From: Nitrosomonas sp. PY1
Lineage (GTDB): Bacteria > Pseudomonadota > Gammaproteobacteria > Burkholderiales > Nitrosomonadaceae
Assembly: GCF_022836435.1 (NCBI RefSeq)
Contig: NZ_BQXC01000001.1
Span: 1,562,121-1,626,120 of the forward strand
Length of the DNA: 64,000 nucleotides
Direction: 5' to 3'
The notes beneath the pieces are model-generated. The model ran no database searches and was not told the origin of the DNA. It saw nothing but the letters and a program-made list of their open reading frames with translations. The translations under genes were made by a program, and so were the position numbers. This document shows, piece by piece, positions 48,560 to 60,453 of the stretch (position 1 is the first letter of the stretch; each line of letters starts with the position of its first letter).

Positions 48560-50691
48560 TGTGTTTTCCTTAGAGTAGCGCGTGCGCACCAGCGCTTCTC
48601 CATGTCAGGAAGCGCTTGTATTAACGAATCGATTTCCATAGCTTCGGAAAAATAATAACCTTGGCCATATAGACCACTTGATCCTGAAAATGACTTGCAC
48701 TGTTCGGGAGTTTCAATACCTTCGAGCACGACCGACATCCCTAGCGTGTGAGCCAGATTTACTATACTGTTAACGATTTTTCCCGCATTGACATCGTTAA
48801 TCATGTCTCGTACGAACGATTTGTCGATCTTTATTACATTGCAGGGAAAATTTCTTAAGTGAACGAGCGATGCATATCCCGTGCCGAAGTCGTCTAAGGC
48901 CACCTCGGCACCTAGCTGGATGCATTCATTCAAGTTGTCTATGACGGTGTCGTGAGAACGCTGAAAAAATACATGCTCCAGAATTTCGATACTTAGCCAA
49001 CTTAAATCCCGTGTGCCTGTTAACGTCATTATTTTGTTGATCATTCGCTTATCGACAAGGAAGCATTGTGGCATATTTACGTGTAGCCTAAAACCCTGCA
49101 AAGGTAAGTTGGACAATCGATTGAGATGATTGCCGACTTGTTTTAGAATGGTTTCCGTGAGCGCATACTCCAACTGGAAATCAATAATGATGTCTATGAA
49201 TCTTCCCGCGGCTATCAGGCCGTTGTCCGTTCGCCATCGCGCCAATGTTTCAAATCCGACGATCCGAAATGTGGTCAGATCAACGATGGGTTGATAACAG
49301 GGGATGATATCGCTTTTTCGAATGGCCGATAGCAGTTGCTGTGCTTTGACTTCTCTGGCGGCTTTCGTCGAGGAATCGCTCTTGCTGTAGATGTAATAAT
49401 GTCCTTTTTTGTTCTTCTTGATTGACCGCAGAGCGAAATCGGTTTTGCTCAGAGCGTTCTCGGCGCTGTCACGTAGATCAGGATGCTTAATGAATCCCCC
49501 GATAGATACGTGACATGGAATTTCAATCCCGTTGAACAGCGCCGGTGACGACAAGACCGACGATAAACTCAATAGATATTCATCGACATCTATTTTATTT
49601 TCATTTCGATCAATCAACAATAAGAATTCGTCTCCACCCAAACGGTAGGAATAAGAGCCTTTGGAGAATTGAGAACGGATAGCTTGGGCAACGTGATGTA
49701 ACAAGGAGTCACCCGCGGTATAACCATAAACATCGTTAGTGGACTTGAATTCGTCCAAATCGATCAGCAGGATTATCCACTCGCGAGGCGACTCTTTCAC
49801 TTTCTCTTCGTAAAATGAGAGAAAGGCGCGTCGGTTTCCAATGTTTGTCAGCGGGTCGAGCAAAGCCAAGTCCAGTAACTTATTTTGATAAGCCTCCAGT
49901 TTGGCGTGCTCGTTTTTCAATTTTTGAAGCAGCGGTCTGATTGAACTGAAGAAAAGCATTGCGAGCAGGACGAAGCTTCCGATCAAGTTGATACGATTTA
50001 ACTTATTTAAACTTTCGATATATAAAAAAGACCGTTTATTCAGTAAAGTTAAGTAGGCACCCAATTGCTGCTGCATGATGCCATCGGGGGCGAGATCTTT
50101 GATAATGGGTGCCCACAAGGAAAATCGCCATTCGATTAATTTAGGGTCGACTTCTCTCAATTGGCTTAAATTGACAGTTAGTCTGTCAATAGTTGTCCTC
50201 AACCCGTCCAGATCCGGCAATAAAAAATCCGAAGCTATCATTGGGAACGATAATTCATTGAGTTTGTTAAGATGTTGATCAATATGCAGTTGCCGCGATG
50301 AAACTTCCTCGGCTAGCTTGCCAAGCTCCTCTTGCCCTTGTTTGATGAGATAGCTGGGCCTTTCTTCCCTTTGGAATGCCGTTAAGAGCATGACAAGTAT
50401 TTGCGAGATACGAGTGAAACTTTCTTTTTGTTTCGTTATCTGCTTAACTAAATGTGAGGTTTCGCTCTTGGCGTTGATGAGATGACGATATAGAAAGAAG
50501 TCAACCGTGCTGATCATGGAAAGCAATAGCATCCACGTGATCATCAAGGTGCGAATTTTTGAAGTAATTCTTCGGATCGATAGAGATGTTTCGTGATTCG
50601 AGGAAATATTTTCTCCTGTCTTGCTTATCTTTTTCATTGATCTATCGATAAACCAAACCTGGTTGAATTGTTTTTCAATGCTCGCAAGCAA
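48556..50691 (-). CDS. Membrane GGDEF-EAL bifunctional c-di-GMP enzyme
   Basis: 711 residues. Two N-terminal membrane helices (IRTLMITWMLLLSMISTVDFF about residue 50; INLIGSFVLLAMLFFSS about residue 235) flank a periplasmic sensor of about 170 residues, so the rest is cytosolic. The GGDEF domain is intact (DPLTNIGNRRAF, SYRLGGDEFLLLID); the usual RxxD inhibitory site before it is absent. The EAL domain reads GFETLARW in place of EALARW, keeps the catalytic Glu and DDFGTGYASL, KIDKSFVRD and EGIETPEQ, so phosphodiesterase activity is plausible. The downstream binding-protein gene is coupled through ATGA. Confidence 0.92.
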   Translation of the reverse strand: MLASIEKQFNQVWFIDRSMKKISKTGENISSNHETSLSIRRITSKIRTLMITWMLLLSMISTVDFFLYRHLINAKSETSHLVKQITKQKESFTRISQILVMLLTAFQREERPSYLIKQGQEELGKLAEEVSSRQLHIDQHLNKLNELSFPMIASDFLLPDLDGLRTTIDRLTVNLSQLREVDPKLIEWRFSLWAPIIKDLAPDGIMQQQLGAYLTLLNKRSFLYIESLNKLNRINLIGSFVLLAMLFFSSIRPLLQKLKNEHAKLEAYQNKLLDLALLDPLTNIGNRRAFLSFYEEKVKESPREWIILLIDLDEFKSTNDVYGYTAGDSLLHHVAQAIRSQFSKGSYSYRLGGDEFLLLIDRNENKIDVDEYLLSLSSVLSSPALFNGIEIPCHVSIGGFIKHPDLRDSAENALSKTDFALRSIKKNKKGHYYIYSKSDSSTKAAREVKAQQLLSAIRKSDIIPCYQPIVDLTTFRIVGFETLARWRTDNGLIAAGRFIDIIIDFQLEYALTETILKQVGNHLNRLSNLPLQGFRLHVNMPQCFLVDKRMINKIMTLTGTRDLSWLSIEILEHVFFQRSHDTVIDNLNECIQLGAEVALDDFGTGYASLVHLRNFPCNVIKIDKSFVRDMINDVNAGKIVNSIVNLAHTLGMSVVLEGIETPEQCKSFSGSSGLYGQGYYFSEAMEIDSLIQALPDMEKRWCARATLRKTQ

Positions 50692-50911
50692 TTAGAATTA
50701 GATTCACCCTCGATTCATGGATACAACATAAAACTAACCTTAGTTGTAAGAAAACGCAGGATTACTTACAAAGTGGTTAATAAAAGTAAGTGCCAAGTAT
50801 TTCATAAGAGGTAACATTGTTCAACTCTTATGAGGTTTGACGATACTGTTGTGGTTCAATAAAACCAGATACCTTGTTAAGAGAGCTTACTATTAACTAG
50901 CGAGGTGAAGG

Positions 50912-51109
50912 ATGAAAGAATCAGGAAAGCGAAGTCTCTATCCAGAGGAATTCAAGAAGGAAGCTGTATCACTGGTTACTGAGCGCGGCTACACTATTGC
51001 AAGCAGTCCAAGGGTTGATACGAGTGAGAAGAATCTGCAGCGGTGTGTCAAGCAACAAGCGCAAGAAATAAACGACCCCGTGGTAAGACCACGGGAAATC
51101 GCAAGTTGA
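50912..51109 (+). pseudogene. Truncated IS3-type transposase orfA
   Basis: 65 residues beginning KRSLYPEEFKKEAVSLVTERGYTIA, the helix-turn-helix start of IS3-family OrfA. The expected middle (leucine zipper) is degraded and no orfB follows. GAGGTGAAGG precedes the ATG. Remnant at the left edge of the GC-rich island. The flanking DNA (50692-50911 and 51110-51294) shows nothing else certain. Confidence 0.65.
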
Positions 51110-51294
51110 TACAAGCACCGTTTACACAAAATTCGTGATACCTTCAATTAAATATCACTCCCTCTCATTCACCTATTTCGTTCTTATCGCGGAGCTCTTA
51201 GATAGTGTTAACAGGCTCTAGATTTCGCCGCGAATAGATCGTTCAAGTTCATCTTCCTGACATCTCTGATAGTTGACCCGGTAACATCGGCACT

Positions 51295-52611
51295 TCAATC
51301 CAGGGAACCGGAGTTATCTAGCGTCGTGGACGCTGATGTACGGCGTTTGTCGGTGCTTGCCTGCATGATGATGCGAGAGCCACGGTAACCGATGCTATGA
51401 TTCCATACCCAGTTCAAGGCGACACTGAGGCGATTTTGCGCACCGATCAGAAAGTAGATATGCGCAAGCTTCCAGACCCACCACGCAAAGGCACCACGCA
51501 ACTTCACCCGTCCCATGTCAATAACTGCCAAGCTGCGGCCGATGGTTGCCAGGTTTCCCTGGTGCTGGTATTTGAAGGGTTCGTCAACGGGCTTTCCCTT
51601 CAAGCGCCGTCCAATGAGGTTGGCGACGTACCTACCTTGCTGTTTGGCTGCCGGGGCGATGCCCGGTACAAGCTTCCCGTCGGCCATGGCGCATGAGGCC
51701 GTATCGCCGATGGCGAAGATCTCCGGATGACCAGCCACCGTCAGGTCAGGGCCAACGATCACTCGGCCAGCACGATCAGACTCCACATCCAACCAGCGGG
51801 CCGCTGGGGACGCCTGAACCCCGGCGGCCCAGATGATGATCTTGGCCAAAAGGGACTGGCCACCATACACCACGCCGTCCGCCGAGCATTCGGTAACCGG
51901 AGTACCAAGTACGACCTCGACTCCGAGCTTCTCAAGCGCCTGGCGCGTATAGGCCGAAAGTTCCTCCGGAAAAGCGGACAACAGACGCGGACCAGCCTCG
52001 ATCAGTACAACACGCGACGTGCTCGGGTCGATTGAACGGAAGTCATGCGCCAGCGTGTCTCGTGTAAGCTCAGCGATGGTTCCGGCTAATTCAACCCCAG
52101 TGGGGCCACCACCGATGATGACGAAGGTCTGTAGCGCGGCACGCTGCTGAGGATCGCTCGTGCGCTCAGCCTCCTCGAAAGCCATGAGGATGCGGCCTCG
52201 AATGGTCACAGCGTCTTCCAACGTCTTCAACCCCGGTGCGAAAGCACCCCATTCGTCATGTCCGAAATAGGCATGGGTAGCGCCTGTCGCGAGCACGAGA
52301 GTATCGTAAATTTGCCGTGATCCAGTGTCCAGAATGATCTCGCGCGTGTCCTGGTCGATACCTTCCACTTCCGCCATCAAAGTATTCACTTCCGGGCGAT
52401 TGCGAAAGAGATAGCGGATAGGCCAGGCGATCTCCGATGTCGAGAGAGACGCTCCTGCAACCTGGTAAAGCAACGGTTGAAACAAGTGATGGTTGCGCCG
52501 ATCGATGATCGTCACATCGACCTCGGCACCCGCAAGCTGGTTGGCAACCTCGATCCCGCCGAAGCCCGCTCCGATGATGACGACGTGATGCCGAACTTTA
52601 GTGGTCTCCAT
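51295..52611 (-). CDS. ndh: Type II NADH dehydrogenase
   Basis: 438 residues. Two-dinucleotide-binding FAD protein: VVIIGAGFGGIEVANQL (FAD), VIIGGGPTGVELAGTIAEL (NADH), and FAIGDTASCAM near the second FAD motif. The C-terminal amphipathic region (WWVWKLAHIYFLIGAQNRLS) anchors it to the membrane. It passes electrons from NADH to quinone without pumping. AGGAGATCAGGTC before the ATG. It follows fghA by 18 bp and could reoxidise the NADH made by AdhC. The C-terminal tail (TDKRRTSASTTLDNSGSLD) is polar. Confidence 0.93.
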   Translation of the reverse strand: METTKVRHHVVIIGAGFGGIEVANQLAGAEVDVTIIDRRNHHLFQPLLYQVAGASLSTSEIAWPIRYLFRNRPEVNTLMAEVEGIDQDTREIILDTGSRQIYDTLVLATGATHAYFGHDEWGAFAPGLKTLEDAVTIRGRILMAFEEAERTSDPQQRAALQTFVIIGGGPTGVELAGTIAELTRDTLAHDFRSIDPSTSRVVLIEAGPRLLSAFPEELSAYTRQALEKLGVEVVLGTPVTECSADGVVYGGQSLLAKIIIWAAGVQASPAARWLDVESDRAGRVIVGPDLTVAGHPEIFAIGDTASCAMADGKLVPGIAPAAKQQGRYVANLIGRRLKGKPVDEPFKYQHQGNLATIGRSLAVIDMGRVKLRGAFAWWVWKLAHIYFLIGAQNRLSVALNWVWNHSIGYRGSRIIMQASTDKRRTSASTTLDNSGSLD

Positions 52612-52629
52612 GACCTGATCTCCTCTCGT

Positions 52630-53460
52630 TCAACGTTTCAGCGCCGATGCATGGTATGCCATATGCTCGCCAATGAAGCTGGCAATGAAGTAATAGCTGT
52701 GGTCGTAGCCTGGGCGCAGATTCAACGTGAGCGGATGCCCTATCTCGTCACAGACCTTGCGCAGTAGATCGGGCTGAAGCTGGCGCTCCAAGAACTCGTC
52801 GTCCAAACCCTGATCCACCAGCAGCGGCAAACGCTCCTGCACAGTGCGGATTAACTCCACAGTGTCGTACTGCTTCCATGTTTCCCGATCGCTACCCAGG
52901 TAAGCCTCGAAGGCCTTATGCCCCCAAGGAACCCGAGTGGGAGCGACGACCGGCGAAAAAACTGAGACGCTTCGATAGCGGCCCGGGTTGCGCAAGGCGA
53001 TAACCAGAGCACCGTGCCCCCCCATGGAGTGACCGCTGATGCTTCGTTCCGCCGTCACTGGAAAATTGGCTTCTATCAGTGCCGGCAATTCCTGCACGAC
53101 GTAGTCATACATCCGATAATTCGCAGCCCAAGGATCTTGTGTTGCATTGACGTAGAAACCCGCCCCCTGTCCAAGATCATAGCCAGAATCATCGGCAACG
53201 CCTTCGCCACGAGGACTGGTATCGGGTGCGACGACGGCAACGCCATGTTCGGCCGCATAGCGCTGGGCTGCGGCTTTTGTGATGAAATTCTGTTCGGTAC
53301 AGCTGAGGCCCGACAGCCAGTACAACACCGGTACTTTGCTGTGCCGTGCCTGCGGTGGCAGATAGGCACCGACCTTCATCGTGCAACTAAGCACCGTGGA
53401 TTCATGCTGGTAGACGTCCTGCCAACCATCAAAGCTGGCGTGATGTTCGACGCGTTCCAT
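52630..53460 (-). CDS. fghA: S-formylglutathione hydrolase
   Basis: 276 residues from the ATG at 53460 (MERVEHHASFDGWQDVY), preceded by AGGAG; an upstream open stretch in the same frame is not family-like. Alpha/beta hydrolase with GHSMGGHGALV (nucleophile Ser), GLSCTEQNFITKAAAQRYAAEHG, and DHSYYFIASFIGEH with the catalytic His. It hydrolyses S-formylglutathione to formate and glutathione, the second step after AdhC. Confidence 0.96.
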   Translation of the reverse strand: MERVEHHASFDGWQDVYQHESTVLSCTMKVGAYLPPQARHSKVPVLYWLSGLSCTEQNFITKAAAQRYAAEHGVAVVAPDTSPRGEGVADDSGYDLGQGAGFYVNATQDPWAANYRMYDYVVQELPALIEANFPVTAERSISGHSMGGHGALVIALRNPGRYRSVSVFSPVVAPTRVPWGHKAFEAYLGSDRETWKQYDTVELIRTVQERLPLLVDQGLDDEFLERQLQPDLLRKVCDEIGHPLTLNLRPGYDHSYYFIASFIGEHMAYHASALKR

Positions 53461-53683
53461 GTTGTTCTCCTGTATTAAAACGAGCAGCGCTGCAATCGCG
53501 CGCCAGGACGGCAATCCGTCAAAAAAATTTCTCTTCCGTGTCGCGGGCGTGCTCAATCCTGTACACGACCTACCAATCACTATATAGGCACCAGAATCGC
53601 CGTGACCGGTACCCAATGTCGTAAACAACAATCGGTATAGGCGCGTGTGCCAGCCCTTTCAGAACGCCTCAATGCCTGTGTTT

Positions 53684-54082
53684 TCAGACGAAGGTGTACG
53701 AGCAAACCTTATTACCCGCCGGATCACGCAGGTAGGCCGCATAAGCACCCGGCAAGTGACCACGCGGACCAGGCTGACCCTCGTCAGTGCCGCCTGCGGT
53801 AAGGCCGGCGGCATGGAATGCATCTACTTCGGCGGGAGTTGCGGCAGCGAAGCCGATCGTTACGCCATTGCTAGAAGGTGCTTCACCGTTGCCAGGACGG
53901 GCAATGATGAAAGCAGGTTTCTCACGACCGAAAAGCACCCAGCCGTTGTTGAAAGGACCGAGGTTCTTGATACCAAGGACACCCAGAGCGGCGTCGTAGA
54001 ACGCGGCCGACTTCTGAACGTCGATGGCGCCGATAAAAACGTGCGAGAAAGCGCCGTCACCGGAGATAACTGGATTGGACAT
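53684..54082 (-). CDS. VOC family protein (glyoxalase/dioxygenase fold)
   Basis: 132 residues with the VOC pattern: FSHVFIGAIDVQKSAAFYDAALG at the start and AAYLRDPAGNKVCSYTF at the end. AAGGAGA before the ATG. Proteins of this kind often sit between adhC and fghA and may help with glutathione adducts or aldehyde stress; the exact reaction is unknown. Confidence 0.85.
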   Translation of the reverse strand: MSNPVISGDGAFSHVFIGAIDVQKSAAFYDAALGVLGIKNLGPFNNGWVLFGREKPAFIIARPGNGEAPSSNGVTIGFAAATPAEVDAFHAAGLTAGGTDEGQPGPRGHLPGAYAAYLRDPAGNKVCSYTFV

Positions 54083-54144
54083 GATTGGTCTCCTTTATGC
54101 TTAGTGTTTGATGTTGAGAATGGATGATTAGAGTGGCCTATGGA

Positions 54145-56111
<1,967 letters not shown>

Positions 56112-57155
56112 TCAATAGTGCTGAGCGACAAGTCGCTGTGGATAACTCGGGTCATAAGCGCAGTCGTTAGTAAGTACCGCCCAGATACGCCTTGCCGTTC
56201 GGTGTGCCATCGCCACCACCACTTTGTTGAGAGTCTTTCGTTGCAGCATTGCCTGTTGCCAACTGTTGAGCTTGTCGATACGTTTAGCATAGCTCAGGGC
56301 TGCACGAGCACCATGCACCAGCAGGCAACGCAGATAGATATCGCCGCGTTTGCTGATGCCCTGCAACTGGGTTTTGCCGCCGCTGGAATTTTGTCGCGGA
56401 ACCAGCCCAAGCCAGGCTGCGAACTGGCTGGCGCTCTTAAAGTTCTGGATATCGCCAATCGATGCCACTACAGCCGTAGCAGTCAGCGGACCTACTCCTT
56501 CGATCTGCAGGATACGCTGACATTCCTTGCTGCTACGAAGATGCGATTCGATCTGCTTATCGAATACCTTGATCCGGCAAGTGAGATTGGTCAGCTCCTG
56601 AAAGAGTGAGGAAAACATTACATTGAGATCCCTGGGTATTTGGCTATCTTGTGAACTGATGATCTGTATCAGCCGTGTATTGAGCTGCTTGAAGCTCCGC
56701 GGAATAGTGATGCCGAACTCAGCCAATAGGCCACGAATCTGGTTGCCGAGTGCAACGCGTTGTTTGACGATGCCGGCACGTACGCGGTGTAACACAAGCA
56801 CTGCTTGCTGTTCCTCACTTTTGATCGGTACAAAACGCATATTCGGACGTGTCACTGCCTCGCAAATTGCCTCCGCATCACGAGCATCATTCTTGTTGGT
56901 TTTGACATAAGGCTTGACAAACTGAGGTGGCATCAATCGTACTGTATGTCCCATATCCGATAGGCATCTGCCCCAATAATGGGCAGACGAGCAAGCTTCC
57001 ATGCCGATCAGACATGGGGAAAGTTGTGTGAAGAATTCAATCATCTGTCTGCGAGAGAGCTTCTTCTTCAGGACAGTAAATCCTGACGGATTAGTGCCAT
57101 GTATTTGAAAAACGTTTTTGGCAAGATCAATTCCTATTACAGCAACTTGTTTCAT
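56112..57155 (-). CDS. IS110-family transposase (DEDD type)
   Basis: 347 residues, intact. The N-terminal RuvC-like DEDD domain shows GIDLAKNVFQIHG, IGMEACSSAHYWGR and NKNDARDAEAICEA. The C-terminal Transposase_20 domain shows IEGVGPLTATAVVASIGD and FAAWLGLVPRQNSSGGKTQLQGISKRGD, with the conserved serine region. IS110 elements act without a DDE enzyme and use a structured RNA from the non-coding end to choose sites. The 3' flank (55990-56111) and 5' flank (57156-57340) are the places to look for it. Exact ends were not fixed. Confidence 0.93.
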   Translation of the reverse strand: MKQVAVIGIDLAKNVFQIHGTNPSGFTVLKKKLSRRQMIEFFTQLSPCLIGMEACSSAHYWGRCLSDMGHTVRLMPPQFVKPYVKTNKNDARDAEAICEAVTRPNMRFVPIKSEEQQAVLVLHRVRAGIVKQRVALGNQIRGLLAEFGITIPRSFKQLNTRLIQIISSQDSQIPRDLNVMFSSLFQELTNLTCRIKVFDKQIESHLRSSKECQRILQIEGVGPLTATAVVASIGDIQNFKSASQFAAWLGLVPRQNSSGGKTQLQGISKRGDIYLRCLLVHGARAALSYAKRIDKLNSWQQAMLQRKTLNKVVVAMAHRTARRIWAVLTNDCAYDPSYPQRLVAQHY

Positions 57156-57384
57156 TTTGGTCTCCTCGGTTAGTTAAAGATACTACCGTACCCCTTCCTG
57201 GAGGGAGGAGTCCATTCCATTGCCCACAATTTGCAAGGGATTCGATTGTTGATGATGAATTGGTTTAGATTGCAGCGCACTCGAAGTGCCAGGTCTCGTT
57301 AAGGTTAAGCTATTTACGGTCTTACCAGATTCGCCATCATGTCATGATTGCCCTAGCAATCTGTGAAAAATTGTCCTTAATGAA

Positions 57385-57915
57385 TGACCCCGCTCCAAGG
57401 GGCGAGGTATCAGAGCTGTGATATGTGGGAAGTTAGAAAAGTGCAAGTTGCCTATCTTCATGTAGTTTTTGATACTCTTTCCCTTGTCCCTTAACATAGT
57501 TCCGTATCGTGTGTTCATCACCATGACGACCAACAGTACTCGCAAAATAGCCATCACTCCAAAAATCACCGCCCCAGAGTCGCTTTTTGACATGAGGACA
57601 CAAGCGAAATACTTCACTTGCTGTATTGCTCTTAATTACTGTTACCAGTTTCGTTACGCTATATGAAGGAACACTTTGCACTAAAAAATGAACATGATCT
57701 TCGTCTGTTTCAATCTCCAGAAATTTCAACTGGTAGCGCTTCTCCAGTTCAAGACAAACATCTCGCAGTGTCTTATCTACAGCATCATCGAACACAGCTC
57801 GACGATATTTCGCCGGAAATACCAGGTGATAAAGCAACGTTGTTACGTTATCCCACTTATGTATATATTCGCTCACGCAAATATTTTACGCCCCCAAGCG
57901 GCGAGGAATTAAACC
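57385..57915 (-). mobile_element. IS200/IS605-family element (IS200-like, tnpA only)
   Basis: A tnpA gene framed by imperfect subterminal palindromes typical of this family: CCCCGCTCCAAGGGGCGAGG at 57388-57407 and CGCCCCCAAGCGGCGAGG at 57889-57906, both with a CCAAG core and GCGAGG end. No tnpB/IscB partner. Outer limits are approximate because such elements make no target duplication. Confidence 0.75.
57433..57876 (-). CDS. tnpA: IS200/IS605 transposase TnpA
   Basis: 147 residues from a GTG. A single-domain Y1 HUH nuclease: HLVFPAKYRRAVF at the beginning, EDHVHFLVQ with the HUH histidines, and IRNYVKGQG with the probable nucleophilic tyrosine. LWGGDFWSDGYFASTVG is typical. It cuts and rejoins single strands at the flanking hairpins. 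The frame is intact. Confidence 0.93.
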   Translation of the reverse strand: MSEYIHKWDNVTTLLYHLVFPAKYRRAVFDDAVDKTLRDVCLELEKRYQLKFLEIETDEDHVHFLVQSVPSYSVTKLVTVIKSNTASEVFRLCPHVKKRLWGGDFWSDGYFASTVGRHGDEHTIRNYVKGQGKEYQKLHEDRQLALF

Positions 57916-57978
57916 CGGTAGAGATTAAAACGCCAGATCCTATAATCGAGAAGATGACCGTGCAAAGACCTTCTAACA

Positions 57979-58689
57979 TCATTCTGAATCAGTGCGTTTT
58001 GTCAACTGTTTGGACGTTTGTAATGATTTACTCTCATGAGCTTGCGTCGATAGTGGCGTGTCATTTGCAGCAATAGGTGATGTTTTGACACCAAGAAATT
58101 TTGCCAGTTTATTCAATAATAATTTGATGAACCGCCATAATTTTGGTAATGCCCACACCGAAAATCCCATGAAAATGACAAATAAAATCAAAAAAACTTC
58201 TGGGTGATTTAAAGCAGCCCACATCCCAGAAAGCACCAAAACATCTTCTGTCAAAGACGCAGACCAATTAGATACGGGTTCTGGAGAAGTATTTATCATT
58301 ACACGCGCACCCGATTTTGTAGCGTGTGTAGTAGCGGCAACACTCCCCCCCAAGAGTCCTGCGGCAACCTCTAATGCTGGCGTGGTATCACCCACCGTTC
58401 CAGCAGCAAGCATTGCACCGGCAGGAATACGAATAAAAGTGTGAATGGTATCCCAAGCCGTATCAGCACCTGGGATTTTATCCACGAAAAAATGAACAAC
58501 ATACATAACCGCTGCCGCACCAATTACCAGAGGATCTTGTAGTACGGACAGTTCGCTAGGCAAATCAATATGACCGGTAGAACCACCCAACCCCAAAATG
58601 GCAATCACTGCATAAATATTAATACCGCTTGCCCATGAGCTTCCAAGCATCAATGCAAGCGTAGCCATCAAGGCCTCATAACTTTCCAT
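57979..58689 (-). CDS. DUF4126 family membrane protein
   Basis: 236 residues. DUF4126 pattern: ALMLGSSWASGINIYAVIAILGLGG, DPLVIGAAAVMYVVHFFVDKIPGADTAWD and LLGGSVAATTHATKSGARVMINTSPEPVSNW. There are several hydrophobic segments and a polar Ser/Thr-rich tail. Inner membrane; function unknown. It is followed by the IS200 element and preceded by the transposase-derived gene 108 bp upstream on the same strand. Confidence 0.88.
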   Translation of the reverse strand: MESYEALMATLALMLGSSWASGINIYAVIAILGLGGSTGHIDLPSELSVLQDPLVIGAAAVMYVVHFFVDKIPGADTAWDTIHTFIRIPAGAMLAAGTVGDTTPALEVAAGLLGGSVAATTHATKSGARVMINTSPEPVSNWSASLTEDVLVLSGMWAALNHPEVFLILFVIFMGFSVWALPKLWRFIKLLLNKLAKFLGVKTSPIAANDTPLSTQAHESKSLQTSKQLTKRTDSE

Positions 58690-59339
58690 AATTCTATGAA
58701 TATCGGATATTGATTCTGAGCATATTGTAATTAGAAATCGATAACACAGGAAATATGGAAATATCGCTAACCACCTTAGATTTAATCCAGCAATACATTA
58801 GAGTGGATTGGCACGCAATATTTTAAGCAGTTCGTCATACAGGTCATCATGACGGTGATTAAAACGAAACTCCGTTTCTTTTAAGTGCAAAAAAAATGTT
58901 TGCATCGGTATTCCGTTGAATTTTGCTAATCGTTGTTTGGTATAAACCCAGAAGGATTCTATATCATTTTCACCCGTCTGAGCACGATTACTATCGACAG
59001 AATGAAGCTGATACAATTGCATACGCATACCTTGGTATACACCAATCAAAGCCTCATAACCACTTAACCCCAGTTGCTTAATAACACCCTCCTTCGAGGC
59101 AACATTATCGGATTCTAGCAGTTTTATATCAGATTCCACTTGAGAAGGAAGAATCACTGTAAAAATATCATTTTGTTGCTTTAGAATCCCGTAAACACCT
59201 AATAAATTAGCGTTATTATCAATCGACTGAGATGGCATGGCCGGTATTTTCGTCAAATCCGCATGTATGTCTGTAGCACTCTGATATAGAATTTCATTGT
59301 TTTCTTTGATACGCTGGCGTATCTTAAGATAAATTGTAT

Positions 59340-60453
59340 CGTGCTTATCCGGTTAACTCCCAAGGTAGCTAGATGTAGTAGTGGGCCGTGATTTTTTTGT
59401 ATAAAGTTCAGCATACGTCGGCGCAGTGACATCACCAGCAATGCCAAGCAGGGAACGGAATGCGTTGAAAGGGTAGAAACGGCGGTTGAATCGAAACGTG
59501 AATTCGTTGAGATAGGCTTGCAGGTGTTGCGGGCTGACGCCGTGGTGAATGCCACGTAACCATGTTTTGAGATTGGAGAACACGAGGTGAATGATGGGCA
59601 GAAAAGTTTCGGCAACTTGCATGTCGCCACGTTCCGCAACGGCGGTATGAAGATACCCTCGCTTTTCAAGCGCCGCGTAGCCGCTCCAGTCATCGGTAAT
59701 GATGGTGGCGCCTGGCGTAACGACGCGCTCAATGAAACCGCCCAACGATTTGGCACTGCGGTCTGGCACCACAGCGAGCCGAACACGTCCGGCGTAACGC
59801 CCAGTCCTCCGCTTATTGAGGCTGCCACCGTGCTTGCGCTGTTTAACCTCGACCGCACCGGCGACGAGAACCATGTCGTGAACGCCTCGACCCTTGCCGC
59901 GAGTACGTCCTCCGACGTAGGTTTCATCGGCCTCGACGGCATCGAAGGGGTTGCCACCAATCCGATCTTGGTCGGGACGCACCATGCCGACCCGCAGTTT
60001 GTGGAGAATCTGGAAAGCAGTCTCATAACGCGACAGCCCGAGTTGCCGCTGGAATTGGGCAGCAGACATACCGGGTGTTTGGCTGGCAACCAAGTAGGCT
60101 GCCCAGAACCATACGGAGAGAGGTGTGTGGGTGCGTTCCATGACGGTGCCCGCAGTGAGGCTCGTGTCTCGGTTGCAGTGACGGCACCGACAAACGCTGG
60201 GGCGATTGGCGAAGCGATAAGGCTCTCCGAGTGTGCCGCAGTAGTCACAAACGAATCCGTCGCTCCATCGGGCGCGCTCAAGATAGGCCGCGCAGGCCGC
60301 TTCGTTCGGGAACAGTCGCTGAAAATCAGGAAGCGAGCGAGGGAACGGCAAATCGTCTCGCTCAAGCACGTCGATAACCATGACCACCTCAGGTTGGCGC
60401 AGATGCTCAACATACTACCGGTAGTGGGCTTGGGAGACAACCGGATAAGCACG
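59340..60453 (-). mobile_element. IS1595-family insertion sequence, copy 2 (1,114 bp)
   Basis: Same length and ends as the copy at 2270-3383 but opposite orientation. Perfect 8-bp target duplication AATTGTAT at 59332-59339 and 60454-60461. Three translated frames agree with the first copy without a difference, so the two are virtually identical. It is nested inside another, older IS1595-related gene. Confidence 0.95.
59353..60381 (-). CDS. IS1595-family transposase with zinc ribbon (copy 2)
   Basis: Identical protein to the copy near the start of the window: zinc ribbon CDYC/CRHC, VEADETYVGG, ITDDWSGY. ATG at 60381 with GAGG upstream. Intact, so it can supply transposase for both copies. Confidence 0.9.
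   Translation of the reverse strand: MVIDVLERDDLPFPRSLPDFQRLFPNEAACAAYLERARWSDGFVCDYCGTLGEPYRFANRPSVCRCRHCNRDTSLTAGTVMERTHTPLSVWFWAAYLVASQTPGMSAAQFQRQLGLSRYETAFQILHKLRVGMVRPDQDRIGGNPFDAVEADETYVGGRTRGKGRGVHDMVLVAGAVEVKQRKHGGSLNKRRTGRYAGRVRLAVVPDRSAKSLGGFIERVVTPGATIITDDWSGYAALEKRGYLHTAVAERGDMQVAETFLPIIHLVFSNLKTWLRGIHHGVSPQHLQAYLNEFTFRFNRRFYPFNAFRSLLGIAGDVTAPTYAELYTKKSRPTTTSSYLGS

Noticed and set aside
52630..53631. Longer start of fghA at 53631
   Set aside because: The extra 57 residues are unlike the family, and the inner ATG at 53460 has a clear AGGAG.
57959..57975. GCAAAGACCTTC resembling the MITE end at 21202
   Set aside because: Only one partial end without partner; probably chance.
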